In this document: positions 52,940 through 61,613 of the stretch, in pieces | Layout: the number at the start of each line of letters is the position of its first letter | How positions within the stretch are numbered: the first letter of the stretch is position 1 | DNA from: Mucilaginibacter terrigena | GTDB lineage: Bacteria; Bacteroidota; Bacteroidia; Sphingobacteriales; Sphingobacteriaceae | NCBI RefSeq assembly: GCF_004168255.1 | Contig: NZ_SEWG01000003.1 | Span: 186,001 to 250,000, forward strand | Length of the DNA stretch: 64,000 bases | Direction of reading: 5' to 3' | Program-made: the position numbers and the translations under genes | Notes under the pieces: model-generated | Seen by the model: only the letters and a program-made list of their open reading frames with translations | The model's database searches: none | Told to the model about the DNA's origin: nothing

Positions 52940-52967
52940 AAGCCAACCGTTAATGGTTGGCTTTTAT
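52936..52967. terminator. Terminator of the toxin-antitoxin operon
   Basis: ATAAAAGCCAACC (52936-52948) and GGTTGGCTTTTAT (52955-52967) form a perfect 13-bp stem with a 6-base loop. It overlaps the toxin stop codon and can also serve the convergent gene at 52998. Confidence 0.88.
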
Positions 52968-52997
52968 AGTTTTTGCTTGATGTAGGTCTATAGATAA

Positions 52998-53408
52998 TTA
53001 CTGATGCTGTGGCATACCGTTTGGGTCCATCCAGGCAAATTCCCAGTGGTGGCCGTCAAGGTCTTCGTAGCTGTGCTGGTACATAAAGCCGTAGTCGGTT
53101 GCCGGTTTAGGGATCCTGGCGCCCGCCGCTTCGGCTTTGTCAACTATTTCATTTACAGCATCCTTGCTTTCGGCAGACAGGCATATGGTACATTCCTGCG
53201 CTTTGCTGGTGTCTACAATATCCTTGTTAGTAAAGCTTTGGAAGAAAGGCTCAACCAATAGCATCACATAAATGGTATCGCTGATGATCATGCAGGTTGC
53301 ATTCTCGTCGGTAAATTGCGGATTAAAGGTATATCCTAATTTGGTAAAGAACGCCACTGATTTATCAAGGTCTTTAACCGGGAGGTTTACAAAAATTTGA
53401 GTTGTCAT
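52998..53408 (-). CDS. VOC-family (glyoxalase-fold) protein
   Basis: The 136-residue product has the paired beta-alpha-beta-beta-beta units of the vicinal oxygen chelate fold: FVNLPVKDLDKSVAFFTKLG at the start and YEDLDGHHWEFAWMDP at the end, the latter with the conserved His and Glu. Members are lactoylglutathione lyases, dioxygenases or antibiotic-binding proteins; the residues seen do not fix the activity. It stands alone on the minus strand. Confidence 0.83.
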   Translation of the reverse strand: MTTQIFVNLPVKDLDKSVAFFTKLGYTFNPQFTDENATCMIISDTIYVMLLVEPFFQSFTNKDIVDTSKAQECTICLSAESKDAVNEIVDKAEAAGARIPKPATDYGFMYQHSYEDLDGHHWEFAWMDPNGMPQHQ

Positions 53409-53515
53409 AGTTTTTTGTTGTTTTGTTTATTCAAAGGTACAGTCGCTAAATGGTATCGCAAATGTGTATAAACGACAATTTAAGGGGGTATTAGCGACAC
53501 GGAAGGAGAATAAAG

Positions 53516-54016
53516 TTATAATTCGCCATAATAGGTATTACTCAAAAAATCCAGCCAAACACCCTCCACCTCATCAATTAGGTGCGGCCTTATGGATATA
53601 CCCGATGCCTGCGGCGACCAGTTCTGTTCGGCAAGGTTACCGGTTTTCAGAATATCGAAAGTGAGGATTTGCTCCGTATTGGGGTTTAGCAATACATCAA
53701 AGCCGATATTAATACGGTGGTAGATGCGCCCTCTACGGGATGCCAGGTAAGGCTCGGATGTGATAAACCCCGATGCGAAGATCCCTTTTGGTTCGGTACC
53801 AAGGCGTACAACATAGGCCCTGTCGCCGGGCTTGATGGTTTTATGGCTGGCAACACTCCAGTTCTCTTCAAACTTCCCGGTTGTTTTCAGCGTTTCTATA
53901 TCGTCGACAATATCGGCCCACGCAAACTTAGTGGGGTTCCATCCAAATAAAAAAGCTTTGTCCCCTAACCCCCGTTGGTTAACGGGGGAACTATTTTTGG
54001 GTATAACTTGTGCCAT
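53516..54016 (-). CDS. EVE/PUA-like domain protein with repeat-derived N-terminus
   Basis: Residues about 20-110 resemble an EVE-type PUA-fold domain: KAFLFGWNPTKFAWADI at the start, NWSVASHKTIKPGDRAYVVR and GTEPKGIFASGFI in the middle. Such domains bind modified bases and are found in restriction enzymes and in single-domain proteins. The rest (GISIRPHLIDEVEGVWLDFL) is unfamiliar. Residues 6-20 (PKNSSPVNQRGLGDK) are encoded by a G/C-run repeat arm, and the ATG itself lies in the loop of that repeat. No endonuclease domain is present, so it may be a truncated or solitary reader. Confidence 0.6.
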   Translation of the reverse strand: MAQVIPKNSSPVNQRGLGDKAFLFGWNPTKFAWADIVDDIETLKTTGKFEENWSVASHKTIKPGDRAYVVRLGTEPKGIFASGFITSEPYLASRRGRIYHRINIGFDVLLNPNTEQILTFDILKTGNLAEQNWSPQASGISIRPHLIDEVEGVWLDFLSNTYYGEL

Positions 54017-54053
54017 ATTTTTTTTAACTCCCGCTTTAGGGGGCTGAGGGGCT
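53960..54053. repeat. G/C-run inverted repeat carrying the start codon of the EVE-like gene
   Basis: Left arm GTCCCCTAACCCCCGTTGG plus TTAACGGGGGAAC (53960-53991) and right arm AACTCCCGCTTTAGGGGGCT plus GAGGGGCT (54026-54053) are inverted copies of the family at 7523-7606. The EVE-like gene starts at 54016 in its loop. The right arm ends at the stop codon of the next gene upstream. Confidence 0.75.
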
Positions 54054-54808
54054 TATCCTTTACCCATTAACTCATCGTTCTTGTTACGTTCGGTTTGCAG
54101 TTCGCGGGCCAGTTTCTTTTCTTTTTCGTTGGCTTTGCTTTTGTAGATTTTGTATTCCTCTTCCAGCTCGTTATAGAGCTTAATGCGGTAATTAGCCTCG
54201 CGGCTGTGGCTGCCCGAGCGGGCTATAACAATAACAGCAATAGCGCCAAAGCCAATTACCAGTCCCCACATAATCAAATTATAGGTAGATTTTGATAGCG
54301 GTATGCCCAGCAGACTCACCTCGTCAACCTTTGCCTTTGACTCGGCCAGGGTTTGGTCTTTTGTGATTGAGGCAGCTTTTAGTGTGTCAATAGTTTTGGT
54401 TTGCGCCGCAAGCGTGGCCTGCGCAGCTTTTAACTGTTTGCGGGTTTGGCTTAAGGTATCGCTGTAGTTTTTAAATAACGCCGCTACCAGGGGCTGTTGA
54501 TAATTATAAACTTTGGTTAACAAATACTGATACTGCCCGCGAAGGCTTTTATCAACAGGGGTGGCAGGTTGTACCGGGGCATGTAAGGGGGGCGTAGTAG
54601 CACCTGGTGTTTGTACAGCAGCAGTTACAGGTTTTTTATATGGAACATATTTTTTAGCAGCATACGGGTTTGGCTTTACGGCAACAGATTTTACTGTTAC
54701 CTGCTTCACTGCTGCTTTTTTTGTTGAATCTTGTGCATAGCTAAAACCGGCTATGCTTAAAATAAGTAAAGTGATGGTAAATGTTCGTAATTTGAAAAGC
54801 TTCATCAT
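54053..54808 (-). CDS. Secreted or membrane-attached protein with coiled coil, unknown function
   Basis: The N-terminus has a signal peptide (MMKLFKLRTFTITLLILSIA, then GFSYAQD), followed by a Pro/Ala/Val-rich linker of about 60 residues. A helical region follows (SLRGQYQYLLTKVYNYQQPL, then a coiled-coil stretch), and a membrane helix at about 178-198 (MWGLVIGFGAIAVIVIA). The C-terminal 50 residues are charged and helical (ELEEEYKIYKSKANEKEKKL). I do not recognise it. Confidence 0.65.
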   Translation of the reverse strand: MMKLFKLRTFTITLLILSIAGFSYAQDSTKKAAVKQVTVKSVAVKPNPYAAKKYVPYKKPVTAAVQTPGATTPPLHAPVQPATPVDKSLRGQYQYLLTKVYNYQQPLVAALFKNYSDTLSQTRKQLKAAQATLAAQTKTIDTLKAASITKDQTLAESKAKVDEVSLLGIPLSKSTYNLIMWGLVIGFGAIAVIVIARSGSHSREANYRIKLYNELEEEYKIYKSKANEKEKKLARELQTERNKNDELMGKG

Positions 54809-54853
54809 ATCAATATAGGTTCGGGGGATTATAGGATCGGTACGCTTTATTGC

Positions 54854-55621
54854 TTAAACGTAAAAATTTAATTTAAAGTTTGTATTAAAAGTTTGTATTA
54901 ATTGTGTGGCATAAAAAATTTGATGAACAACTCCATCGCTGCGCGCGATATGGCAAAAACAGATAACAGACGATAACAGCGTGCGCAGTATCACCGATGC
55001 CCTGCCTTCGTCATTGAATAAATTAAGATAGGTAAGTACATTATATAATAACACAATCACTATCTCGATATACCCCGTTTCAAAAGCACCGAATATCAGT
55101 TTAAAAAAGTTTGCAATACATATAAACATAAACAGCATAGATGTATTGTAAAGCAATATCACCAGGTACTCGGCAAAATTGTAGCGTTTACTAAATACCA
55201 GGTAAGCCACAAACGAATAAGCCGGTACCAGGCACATTTGCAGTAAAACAAAATAATGCTGGTAGTAATGGCCCTCTGCCTCATCGCCCGACGCATGTAT
55301 CGCCAGCACCCCTCTGTTTATCCAGTACAAAGCCAGCGCGGTAATGGTGCCGCATAAAAAAAACATCGAGAAGGGTTTTTGGTACAAGCTGCGCCGGCCG
55401 GCAATGTATTCTTCCTGCATGTAACCCGGCTTTAGCATCAGCTGCTTTAAAGTATAGCCAAAGCCCTTGTCAAAATGGGTAAACAGGTGCCATACTTCGT
55501 GCAGCATGTGCTTAAGCGTAATGCGGTGCGTGTGGTATAGTTCGCCGCAGGCGTGGCAATAATTACCGCTTCCTTCTGCGCCGCAGGCTTTACAAGTAGT
55601 AAGGTTTGCAGTTATATCCAT
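54854..55621 (-). CDS. DUF3667 membrane protein with zinc ribbon
   Basis: Residues 10-25 form a zinc ribbon (C10-x2-C13 ... C22-x2-C25, in CKACGAEGSGNYCHACG). A conserved block with LFTHFDKGFGYTLKQLMLKPG follows, and then five or so membrane helices to the end. This is the DUF3667 organisation, found widely in Bacteroidota and of unknown role. It is separated from its neighbours by short gaps and has no coupled partner. Confidence 0.78.
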   Translation of the reverse strand: MDITANLTTCKACGAEGSGNYCHACGELYHTHRITLKHMLHEVWHLFTHFDKGFGYTLKQLMLKPGYMQEEYIAGRRSLYQKPFSMFFLCGTITALALYWINRGVLAIHASGDEAEGHYYQHYFVLLQMCLVPAYSFVAYLVFSKRYNFAEYLVILLYNTSMLFMFICIANFFKLIFGAFETGYIEIVIVLLYNVLTYLNLFNDEGRASVILRTLLSSVICFCHIARSDGVVHQIFYATQLIQTFNTNFKLNFYV

Positions 55622-55719
55622 TCAAATGCTTTTCTTTTTTAAATGTATAAAAAAGTTGTTAAGCACATATAATAAGGTGTAATTATCAAAAGCATATATT
55701 AGCCTTTTTAATTTATACT

Positions 55720-56979
55720 ATGCGGATAGGTATTATAGGTTTGGGCGATATGGGTAAATTGTATGCCAAAGCTTTTTCAAAGGCGGGTTATACTGTTTGC
55801 GGCTGCGATATGCCTGATAACCGGGAGAAACTGGAGAACGAGCTTAACCCTTTAGGCATAACCCTGATGGACGATGGCAAAGATGTAGCCCGCGTAAGCG
55901 ACCTTATTATATACTCTGTTGAAGCCGATAAGCTGGAGCAGGTGGTTGCCCAGTACGGCCCCGCCACCAAGTACGGCGCCATTGTGGCCGGACAAACATC
56001 AGTTAAGCACCCCGAGATAGCCATTTTTGAAAAGTACCTGCCTGCCGATGCGCAGATCATCACCTTCCACGCTATGCACGGGCCGGGCTTTGAGCCTAAA
56101 GGGCAAAAGCTGATACTCATTAACCATCGCAGCGAGCCGGGTGCCTACAAGCGCATGTACGACCTGTTTACTGCCCTGCAAACCGACATTGTTGAGATAA
56201 AGGATTACCACGAGCACGATAAAATTGTGGCCGATACACAAGCCGTAACCCACGTAGGTTTCGAGAGCATGGGCACGGCCTGGAAATCGGCCGGGTTTTT
56301 TCCCTGGGAGAACGCCTCTTATATTGGCGGGATAGATAATGTAAAGATCCTGACCACCCTGCGTATCTTCAGCTATAAGGCACACGTTTATGCCGGGCTG
56401 GCTATCCTGAACCCTTATGCCCGCCAGCAGGTAAAACGCTATGCCGAATCGGAGTCGGAGTTGTTTAAGCTGATGATAAAGGAAGAAGAGCAGGAGTTTA
56501 GGAACCGCCTTTACCGCGCCCGCGATTTTGTTTTCCACGAAAGCCGTAAGCCTATTATGTTTAACGATGCCGTAATGCGCGAGTTTTCGCTGGCGCGCGA
56601 TGCCGGGCACCAAAAACCAAACTCGCACCTGAGCATATTAAGCATGGTTGATGCCTGGTACCACCTTGGCGTAAACCCTTACGATAACCTCATCTGCCAA
56701 ACCCCGCCGTTCCGCCTGCGTTTGGGGATAGCCGAATACCTGTTCAAGAACGAGGAGTTATTGGAGGAATCTATCGAAACCGCCCTTTATGATAAAACCA
56801 TCCGTGGCGACGATCTGGAATTTCACTCAGCCGTACGGGAGTGGAGCGCCATCATAGGCTACGGCGATATGGAAGGCTACAAGAAGCACTTTAACGAGGT
56901 ACAGGCCTTCTTTCAAGGGCGGTTGGAAGAAGGTAACAAGCAAAGCGCCGAGTTGATACGGCGGCTGATGATGGGGTAG
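55720..56979 (+). CDS. Prephenate dehydrogenase of the fungal (TYR1) type
   Basis: The 419-residue protein starts with the dinucleotide-binding motif IGLGDMGKLYA (Gly7-x-Gly9-x2-Gly12). Its later blocks ADTQAVTHVGFESMGTAW and NSHLSILSMVDAWYHLG, followed by PYDNLICQTPPFRLRLG, resemble from memory yeast Tyr1 (NADP-dependent prephenate dehydrogenase) more than bacterial TyrA. The protein is far longer than bacterial TyrA cores of about 280 residues. The reaction would be prephenate to 4-hydroxyphenylpyruvate in tyrosine synthesis. No aromatic-pathway gene is next to it (aroK is 20 kb away). It stands between the DUF3667 gene and the S10 operon. Confidence 0.8.
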   Translation: MRIGIIGLGDMGKLYAKAFSKAGYTVCGCDMPDNREKLENELNPLGITLMDDGKDVARVSDLIIYSVEADKLEQVVAQYGPATKYGAIVAGQTSVKHPEIAIFEKYLPADAQIITFHAMHGPGFEPKGQKLILINHRSEPGAYKRMYDLFTALQTDIVEIKDYHEHDKIVADTQAVTHVGFESMGTAWKSAGFFPWENASYIGGIDNVKILTTLRIFSYKAHVYAGLAILNPYARQQVKRYAESESELFKLMIKEEEQEFRNRLYRARDFVFHESRKPIMFNDAVMREFSLARDAGHQKPNSHLSILSMVDAWYHLGVNPYDNLICQTPPFRLRLGIAEYLFKNEELLEESIETALYDKTIRGDDLEFHSAVREWSAIIGYGDMEGYKKHFNEVQAFFQGRLEEGNKQSAELIRRLMMG

Positions 56980-56980
56980 G

Positions 56981-57090
56981 TCCGTTGTTTGTCATTCTGA
57001 GCATCGCGAAGGATCTACTGGCGAACTTGCATGTTCGATTTGCATGTCGGCGATTAGATGCTTCACTATCGTTCAGCATGACAAACGGAT
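56981..57090. repeat. TTTGTCATTCTGAGC palindromic element
   Basis: Left arm TCCGTTGTTTGTCATTCTGA plus GCATCGCGAAGGATCT and right arm AGATGCTTCACTATCG plus TTCAGCATGACAAACGGA are imperfect inverted copies around a 45-base centre with TTCGATTTGCATG. It follows the dehydrogenase gene directly. Confidence 0.75.
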
Positions 57091-57096
57091 TATTTG

Positions 57097-57180
57097 CGTT
57101 AAGGATTGAAGGGGGGATACCCTCCGTTGGCTAACAGATAAGGCCTTACGCAGTATGATCTGTTGGCTAACGGACCGGCT
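57097..57180. repeat. CCGTTGGCTAACGGA-type repeat
   Basis: CCCTCCGTTGGCTAACAGAT (57119-57138) and ATCTGTTGGCTAACGGACC (57159-57177) are inverted relatives. The same CCGTTAGCTAACGGA core is at 46791-46808. From 57181 to 57365 I see nothing. Confidence 0.6.
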
Positions 57181-57365
57181 GCAGGCAACTCCCATAAATC
57201 ATAAGTAACAATCAGAAAAAGCTCCCGGCGCATATGTATAAATCTTATATGTGCTAAATTACTTAAAACACATCTGTAAATCATCTTTCTTCTCCCTGTC
57301 CATCCCGCACAAAACCAACCATTTTCCTTTACCAAACATTTATTTAAAAATAACTGACTAACTAT

Positions 57366-57395
57366 TTGAAAATTAATGTAAAGTTTCTATCTTTG
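57366..57395 (+). promoter_or_regulatory. S10 operon promoter, TTG-N19-TATCTTTG
   Basis: TTG at 57366-57368 and TATCTTTG at 57388-57395 are spaced by 19 bases exactly as for rpsL. The box is followed by CCGTCCCTTAA, close to CAGTCCTTAA after the rpsL box. The S10 operon is therefore transcribed on its own. Confidence 0.88.
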
Positions 57396-57428
57396 CCGTC
57401 CCTTAAGGGGGAAATAATATGCCTTGAA

Positions 57429-57446
57429 CGAAGCCCTACTGCTTCG
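57429..57446 (+). other. Leader hairpin upstream of rplC
   Basis: CGAAGC (57429-57434) and GCTTCG (57441-57446) form a hairpin with a six-base loop; alternatively GCCC (57433-57436) can pair with GGGC (57449-57452). It lies in the about 70-nt leader before rplC and may be an r-protein feedback site. Confidence 0.4.
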
Positions 57447-57470
57447 ATGGGCACAAATAAAATAAAGAAA

Positions 57471-58088
57471 ATGTCAGGAATTATTGGTAAAAAAGTAGGA
57501 ATGACCAGCATTTTCGATGAAGCAGGGAAAAACATTCCTTGTACTGTAATCGAAGCTGGCCCTTGCGTAGTAACCCAGATCAGGTCTGTAGAAACAGACG
57601 GATATGCAGCTGTACAGTTAGCATATGGCGAGAAGAAGGAAAAAAACACCTCTGGCCCGTTAAAAGGCCATTTCCAAAAAGCCGGTACCACTCCAAAACG
57701 TAAATTAGTTGAATTTAAAACTTTCGAAGACGAAAAAGCTCTTGGTGACACTGTTACCGTTGAGATTTTTGCCGCCGGCGATTACGTTGATGTAGTAGGT
57801 ACTTCAAAAGGTAAAGGATTTCAGGGTGTTGTAAAGCGTCACGGTTTTGGTGGTGTGGGTATGCAAACTCACGGTCAGCACAATCGTTTACGTGCCCCAG
57901 GTTCATTAGGAGCCTCGTCATGGCCTTCGCGTGTATTCAAAGGTATGCGTATGGCCGGTCAAATGGGTAACGTTCGTGTTAAAGTGCAAAACCTTGAAGT
58001 GGTTAAAGTATTTGCCGAGCAAAACTTAATCGTAGTTAAAGGTTCAATCCCCGGAGCTAAGGGTTCATTCGTAATAGTGGATAAATAA
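57471..58088 (+). CDS. rplC: 50S ribosomal protein L3
   Basis: L3 is an early-assembly 50S protein next to the peptidyl-transferase centre. The start at 57471 gives [17 protein letters not shown], the family N-terminus, and 205 residues; the frame is open to 57366 but that is leader. Conserved segments include [19 protein letters not shown] and [20 protein letters not shown]. It is the first gene of this operon; rpsJ, its usual upstream partner, is 5 kb away. Confidence 0.97.
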   Translation: MSGIIGKKVGMTSIFDEAGKNIPCTVIEAGPCVVTQIRSVETDGYAAVQLAYGEKKEKNTSGPLKGHFQKAGTTPKRKLVEFKTFEDEKALGDTVTVEIFAAGDYVDVVGTSKGKGFQGVVKRHGFGGVGMQTHGQHNRLRAPGSLGASSWPSRVFKGMRMAGQMGNVRVKVQNLEVVKVFAEQNLIVVKGSIPGAKGSFVIVDK

Positions 58089-58089
58089 G

Positions 58090-58722
58090 ATGGAAATCAA
58101 CGTATTAAATCTATCAGGTAAAGAAACAGGTGCCAAGGTGCAGCTGCCTGAGTCCGTATTCGGAGTAGAGCCTAACGATCATGCTATTTACTTAGATGTA
58201 AAGCAGTTCTTAGCTAACCAACGCCAGGGTACGCACAAATCAAAACAACGTAATGAAATTGCAGGTAGTACCCGCAAATTACATAAACAAAAAGGTACAG
58301 GCGGCGCCCGTGCAGGTAGCATCAAATCGCCATTGTTTAATGGTGGTGGCCGTGTGTTTGGCCCGCAGCCGCGCGATTACAGCTTTAAATTAAACAAAAA
58401 GCTAAAATCACTGGCCCGTGCATCTGCTTTATCATACAAAGCAAAAGATAACAACATTTTGGTATTGGAAGATTTTAGCTTTGATGCTATTAAAACCAAA
58501 ACCTACATCCAAATGGAAGCCGACCTTAATGTTACTAACGATAAAACGTTATTGGTATTAGCCGGTGTTGAAAATAACAATGTTTATTTATCAAGCAGGA
58601 ACCTGAAGAAAACCAAGGTTATTACCGTTGAGCAGTTAAACACTTATGATGTGTTAAACGCAGGTAAACTGATCTTAACTACAGGCGCTGTTAAAACTTT
58701 GGAGGGAGCATTAGCTAAGTAA
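58090..58722 (+). CDS. rplD: 50S ribosomal protein L4
   Basis: L4 lines the nascent-peptide exit tunnel and in Enterobacteria regulates the S10 operon by binding its leader. The 210-residue protein has the extended loop with [20 protein letters not shown] and [19 protein letters not shown], and a C-terminal globular part with VLEDFSFD. It starts one base after the rplC stop. The leader hairpin before rplC could be its target, an inference. Confidence 0.97.
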   Translation: MEINVLNLSGKETGAKVQLPESVFGVEPNDHAIYLDVKQFLANQRQGTHKSKQRNEIAGSTRKLHKQKGTGGARAGSIKSPLFNGGGRVFGPQPRDYSFKLNKKLKSLARASALSYKAKDNNILVLEDFSFDAIKTKTYIQMEADLNVTNDKTLLVLAGVENNNVYLSSRNLKKTKVITVEQLNTYDVLNAGKLILTTGAVKTLEGALAK

Positions 58723-58723
58723 T

Positions 58724-59014
58724 ATGGAAATTTTAAAGAAACCCTTACTTACTGAAAAAGTAGCTCAACTAACTGAGAAACTTAACCGCTACGCGTTTAA
58801 AGTTGACCACAGGGCTAACAAAATTCAGATAAAAGGCGCTATTGAGGCTATGTATGGTGTTAACGTAACAGCAGTTAACACAATGAAATACGTAGGTAAA
58901 CTTAAAACCCGCAATACAAAAGCAGGTGCAGTATCTGGCCGTGCCGCTACGTATAAGAAAGCCATCATCACGCTGAAGGATGGTGAAACAATTGATTTTT
59001 ACAGCAATATATAA
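58724..59014 (+). CDS. rplW: 50S ribosomal protein L23
   Basis: L23 sits at the exit tunnel opening and docks trigger factor and SRP. The 96 residues have KKPLLTEKVAQLTEKLNRYA at the start and the segment FKVDHRANKIQIKGAIEAMY in the middle, the L23 core. It follows rplD by one base. Confidence 0.97.
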   Translation: MEILKKPLLTEKVAQLTEKLNRYAFKVDHRANKIQIKGAIEAMYGVNVTAVNTMKYVGKLKTRNTKAGAVSGRAATYKKAIITLKDGETIDFYSNI

Positions 59015-59022
59015 TATAAGAC

Positions 59023-59850
59023 ATGGCAGTAAAGAGATTTAAACCGGTTACACCGGGTACCCGTTTCAGAATTGACGTATCCAATTCGGATATTACAACA
59101 AACGTTCCTGAAAAGTCGTTGGTTGTAGCAGCCAATACACGTTCGGGTGGTCGTAACCACAGCGGTAAAATGACTATGCGCTACCTGGGTGGTGGCCATA
59201 AACAAGCATACAGGTTAATTGATTTTAAACGTAATAAGTTTGATATCCCGGCAAGAGTTGCAACTATTGAGTACGATCCAAACAGATCTGCACGTATAGC
59301 CCTGTTACATTTTGTTGATGGTGAAAAACGATATATGATAGCTCCGGAAGGCTTAACAGTTGGAACGGTAGTTGTATCTGGCGAGAGCGCAGCACCAGAG
59401 GTTGGTAACACCATGCCTTTGAAAAACATCCCGTTAGGTTCTATCATTCACAACATTGAGTTAAACCCTGGCCAGGGTGGTATTATTGCCCGCAGCGCCG
59501 GTACTTACGCTCAGTTATCAGCACGCGATGGTAAATATGCCATCATCAAATTGCCTTCGGGCGAAACACGTATGATACTGTCAACTTGTTTGGCAACTAT
59601 CGGTACCGTTTCAAACGGCGAAAAAGCAAACGCAGTGTTAGGTAAAGCCGGCCGCAAGCGCTGGTTAGGTCGCCGTCCGAGAGTACGTGGTGTAGCCATG
59701 AACCCGGTAGATCACCCTATGGGTGGTGGTGAGGGTAGAGCCTCAGGTGGTCATCCACGTTCACGTAAAGGTTTATTAGCTAAAGGCTACAAAACCCGTG
59801 ACAAGAAAAAAGGATCAGATCGTTACATCATTGAAAGAAGGAAGAAATAA
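59023..59850 (+). CDS. rplB: 50S ribosomal protein L2
   Basis: L2 is a large-subunit protein needed for peptidyl transfer and subunit joining. The 275 residues have the N-terminal [11 protein letters not shown], the central [11 protein letters not shown], and the near-C-terminal [20 protein letters not shown] with the conserved His that lies near the peptidyl-transferase centre. A short Lys/Arg-rich tail follows. Confidence 0.98.
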   Translation: MAVKRFKPVTPGTRFRIDVSNSDITTNVPEKSLVVAANTRSGGRNHSGKMTMRYLGGGHKQAYRLIDFKRNKFDIPARVATIEYDPNRSARIALLHFVDGEKRYMIAPEGLTVGTVVVSGESAAPEVGNTMPLKNIPLGSIIHNIELNPGQGGIIARSAGTYAQLSARDGKYAIIKLPSGETRMILSTCLATIGTVSNGEKANAVLGKAGRKRWLGRRPRVRGVAMNPVDHPMGGGEGRASGGHPRSRKGLLAKGYKTRDKKKGSDRYIIERRKK

Positions 59851-59852
59851 TA

Positions 59853-60119
59853 ATGGCACGTTCAATTAAAAAAGGACCTTACATAGATCATAACCTGGAA
59901 AGAAAAGTTCTGACCTTGAATGATGCAAGTAAAAAATCAGTTGTAAAAACATGGTCACGTCGTTCCATGATCTCTCCTGATTTCGTTGGTCATACATTCG
60001 CAGTACACAACGGTAATAAATTTATCCCTGTGTACGTAACAGAAAACATGGTTGGTCACAAGTTGGGAGAATTTGCACCAACCCGCACATTCCGCGGTCA
60101 CGCAGAAAAGAAAAAATAA
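59853..60119 (+). CDS. rpsS: 30S ribosomal protein S19
   Basis: S19 is a head protein of the 30S subunit that contacts S13 and helix 42. The 88-residue sequence is [19 protein letters not shown] at the start, [20 protein letters not shown] in the middle and [19 protein letters not shown] at the end, all diagnostic. It begins two bases after rplB. Confidence 0.98.
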   Translation: MARSIKKGPYIDHNLERKVLTLNDASKKSVVKTWSRRSMISPDFVGHTFAVHNGNKFIPVYVTENMVGHKLGEFAPTRTFRGHAEKKK

Positions 60120-60122
60120 GGC

Positions 60123-60551
60123 ATGGAAGCAACAACTAAAATCAAAAAGTCTGTACTGATCAGGCAACAAAAGGAAGCGGCTAAACTCGTAGTGGGTGGC
60201 TCTTCGGTTGCTAAACTACAGAACTGTCCAACTTCACCACGCAAAATGCGTTTGGTGGTTGATCTGATCCGTGGTGAAAACGTTGAGAAAGCGTTATACA
60301 TCTTAAAATTTACAAACAAGGAAGCTGCAATACGTGTAGAGAAACTTTTGTTATCAGCCATTAAAAACTGGGAAGCAAAAAATGAAGGCAAACGTGTTGA
60401 GGATAGCGCTTTATTTGTAAAAGAAGTATCAGTAGGTGGTGGCCGCCAGTTAAAAAGGTTACGCCCTGCACCACAAGGTAGAGGTTTCCGTATCCGCAAA
60501 CGTTCTAACCATGTAACTCTTATTGTGGATAGTAAAAACGATAACAACTAA
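60123..60551 (+). CDS. rplV: 50S ribosomal protein L22
   Basis: L22 shapes the exit tunnel with a long beta-hairpin. The 142 residues include [20 protein letters not shown] and, at the hairpin, [20 protein letters not shown]. An N-terminal extension of about 28 residues precedes the usual start of the core. It starts three bases after rpsS. Confidence 0.97.
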   Translation: MEATTKIKKSVLIRQQKEAAKLVVGGSSVAKLQNCPTSPRKMRLVVDLIRGENVEKALYILKFTNKEAAIRVEKLLLSAIKNWEAKNEGKRVEDSALFVKEVSVGGGRQLKRLRPAPQGRGFRIRKRSNHVTLIVDSKNDNN

Positions 60552-60557
60552 TTTGAA

Positions 60558-61445
60558 ATGGGACAAAAAGCACATCCAATAGGTAACAGGTTAGGGATCA
60601 TCCGCGGTTGGGATTCTAATTGGTTCGGTGGAAATCACTATGCCGACAAATTAGTTGAAGACGAAAAGATCCGTAAATACTTATCAGCACGTATTAACAA
60701 AGGTGGTGTATCTAAAGTAGTTATAGAACGTACTTTAAAACGCATTACTGTAACCATACACACTGCCCGTCCGGGTATTGTAATTGGTAAAGGCGGCGCC
60801 GAGGTTGATAAGATCAAGGAAGAGTTAAAAAAATTAACAAAAAAGGATGTTCAGATCAACATCTTCGAGATAAAACGCCCTGAGCTTGATGCCCAGTTAG
60901 TTGCCGAAGGTATTGCTAAACAACTTGAAGCACGTATCTCTTTCCGTCGTGCCATGAAAACTACAATTGCTTCGACCATGAGAATGGGTGCCGAAGGGAT
61001 TAAAGTGATGACATCAGGCCGTTTAGGTGGCGCTGAGATGGCACGTACCGAGCAATATAAAGAAGGAAGAATTCCATTGCACACTTTCCGTGCCGATATT
61101 GACTATGCTTTGGCAGAAGCCTTAACTACTTATGGTAAAATAGGTGTTAAAGTATGGATCTGTAAAGGTGAGGTTTACGGCAAACGCGACTTATCGCCAA
61201 ACATTGGTGGTACAAGCAGCGCAAGCGGTAAAGGTGGGCGCCCAGAAGGTTCTGCAGGTTTCGGCGGCCGTGATAATGCACGTGGCGGCGAAAGAGGCGG
61301 CGAGCGCAGAGGCGACCGTAAACCAGGTGGTAACGACCGCAGAGGCGGTGGTGCACCAGGCGCGGGTAACCGCCCGGGTGGCCAGGGTAACCGCCCCGGT
61401 GGACAAGGTGGTGGTAACCGCCCAGGTGGCCCGGGAAGAAGATAA
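60558..61445 (+). CDS. rpsC: 30S ribosomal protein S3 with long Gly/Arg-rich C-terminal tail
   Basis: S3 lies at the mRNA entry channel and has a KH domain. The core is normal: [40 protein letters not shown] (KH domain) and [20 protein letters not shown]. Residues about 213-295 form an extension made almost only of Gly, Arg, Asn, Pro, Ser and Asp, with units such as [12 protein letters not shown] and [12 protein letters not shown], an RGG-box-like low-complexity tail. Its length (295 against about 230) is thus due to the tail. A palindromic repeat lies behind it. Confidence 0.97.
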   Translation: MGQKAHPIGNRLGIIRGWDSNWFGGNHYADKLVEDEKIRKYLSARINKGGVSKVVIERTLKRITVTIHTARPGIVIGKGGAEVDKIKEELKKLTKKDVQINIFEIKRPELDAQLVAEGIAKQLEARISFRRAMKTTIASTMRMGAEGIKVMTSGRLGGAEMARTEQYKEGRIPLHTFRADIDYALAEALTTYGKIGVKVWICKGEVYGKRDLSPNIGGTSSASGKGGRPEGSAGFGGRDNARGGERGGERRGDRKPGGNDRRGGGAPGAGNRPGGQGNRPGGQGGGNRPGGPGRR

Positions 61446-61452
61446 TAATAAC

Positions 61453-61601
61453 AGATGTGAGATTTGAGATGTGAGATGTGAGAAATTCATCTGTTATCAT
61501 CCCCGGTCCGCAGCATATAGATAACAATTAAATAAGATAAAAGATATCTTGATAAGAGACACCGAAAGGTATAAATCTCACATCTCATATCTCGTATCTC
61601 A
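61453..61601. repeat. GATGTGAGATTTGAG palindromic repeat between rpsC and rplP
   Basis: Left arm AGATGTGAGATTTGAGATG plus TGAGATGTGAG (61453-61482) and right arm AAATCTCACATCTCATATC plus TCGTATCTCA (61573-61601) are inverted copies about 90 bases apart. The GATGTGAGAT unit is also found inside kdtA (13688-13739). It is inside the S10 operon. Confidence 0.75.
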
Positions 61602-61613
61602 ATACTTAAGAAA

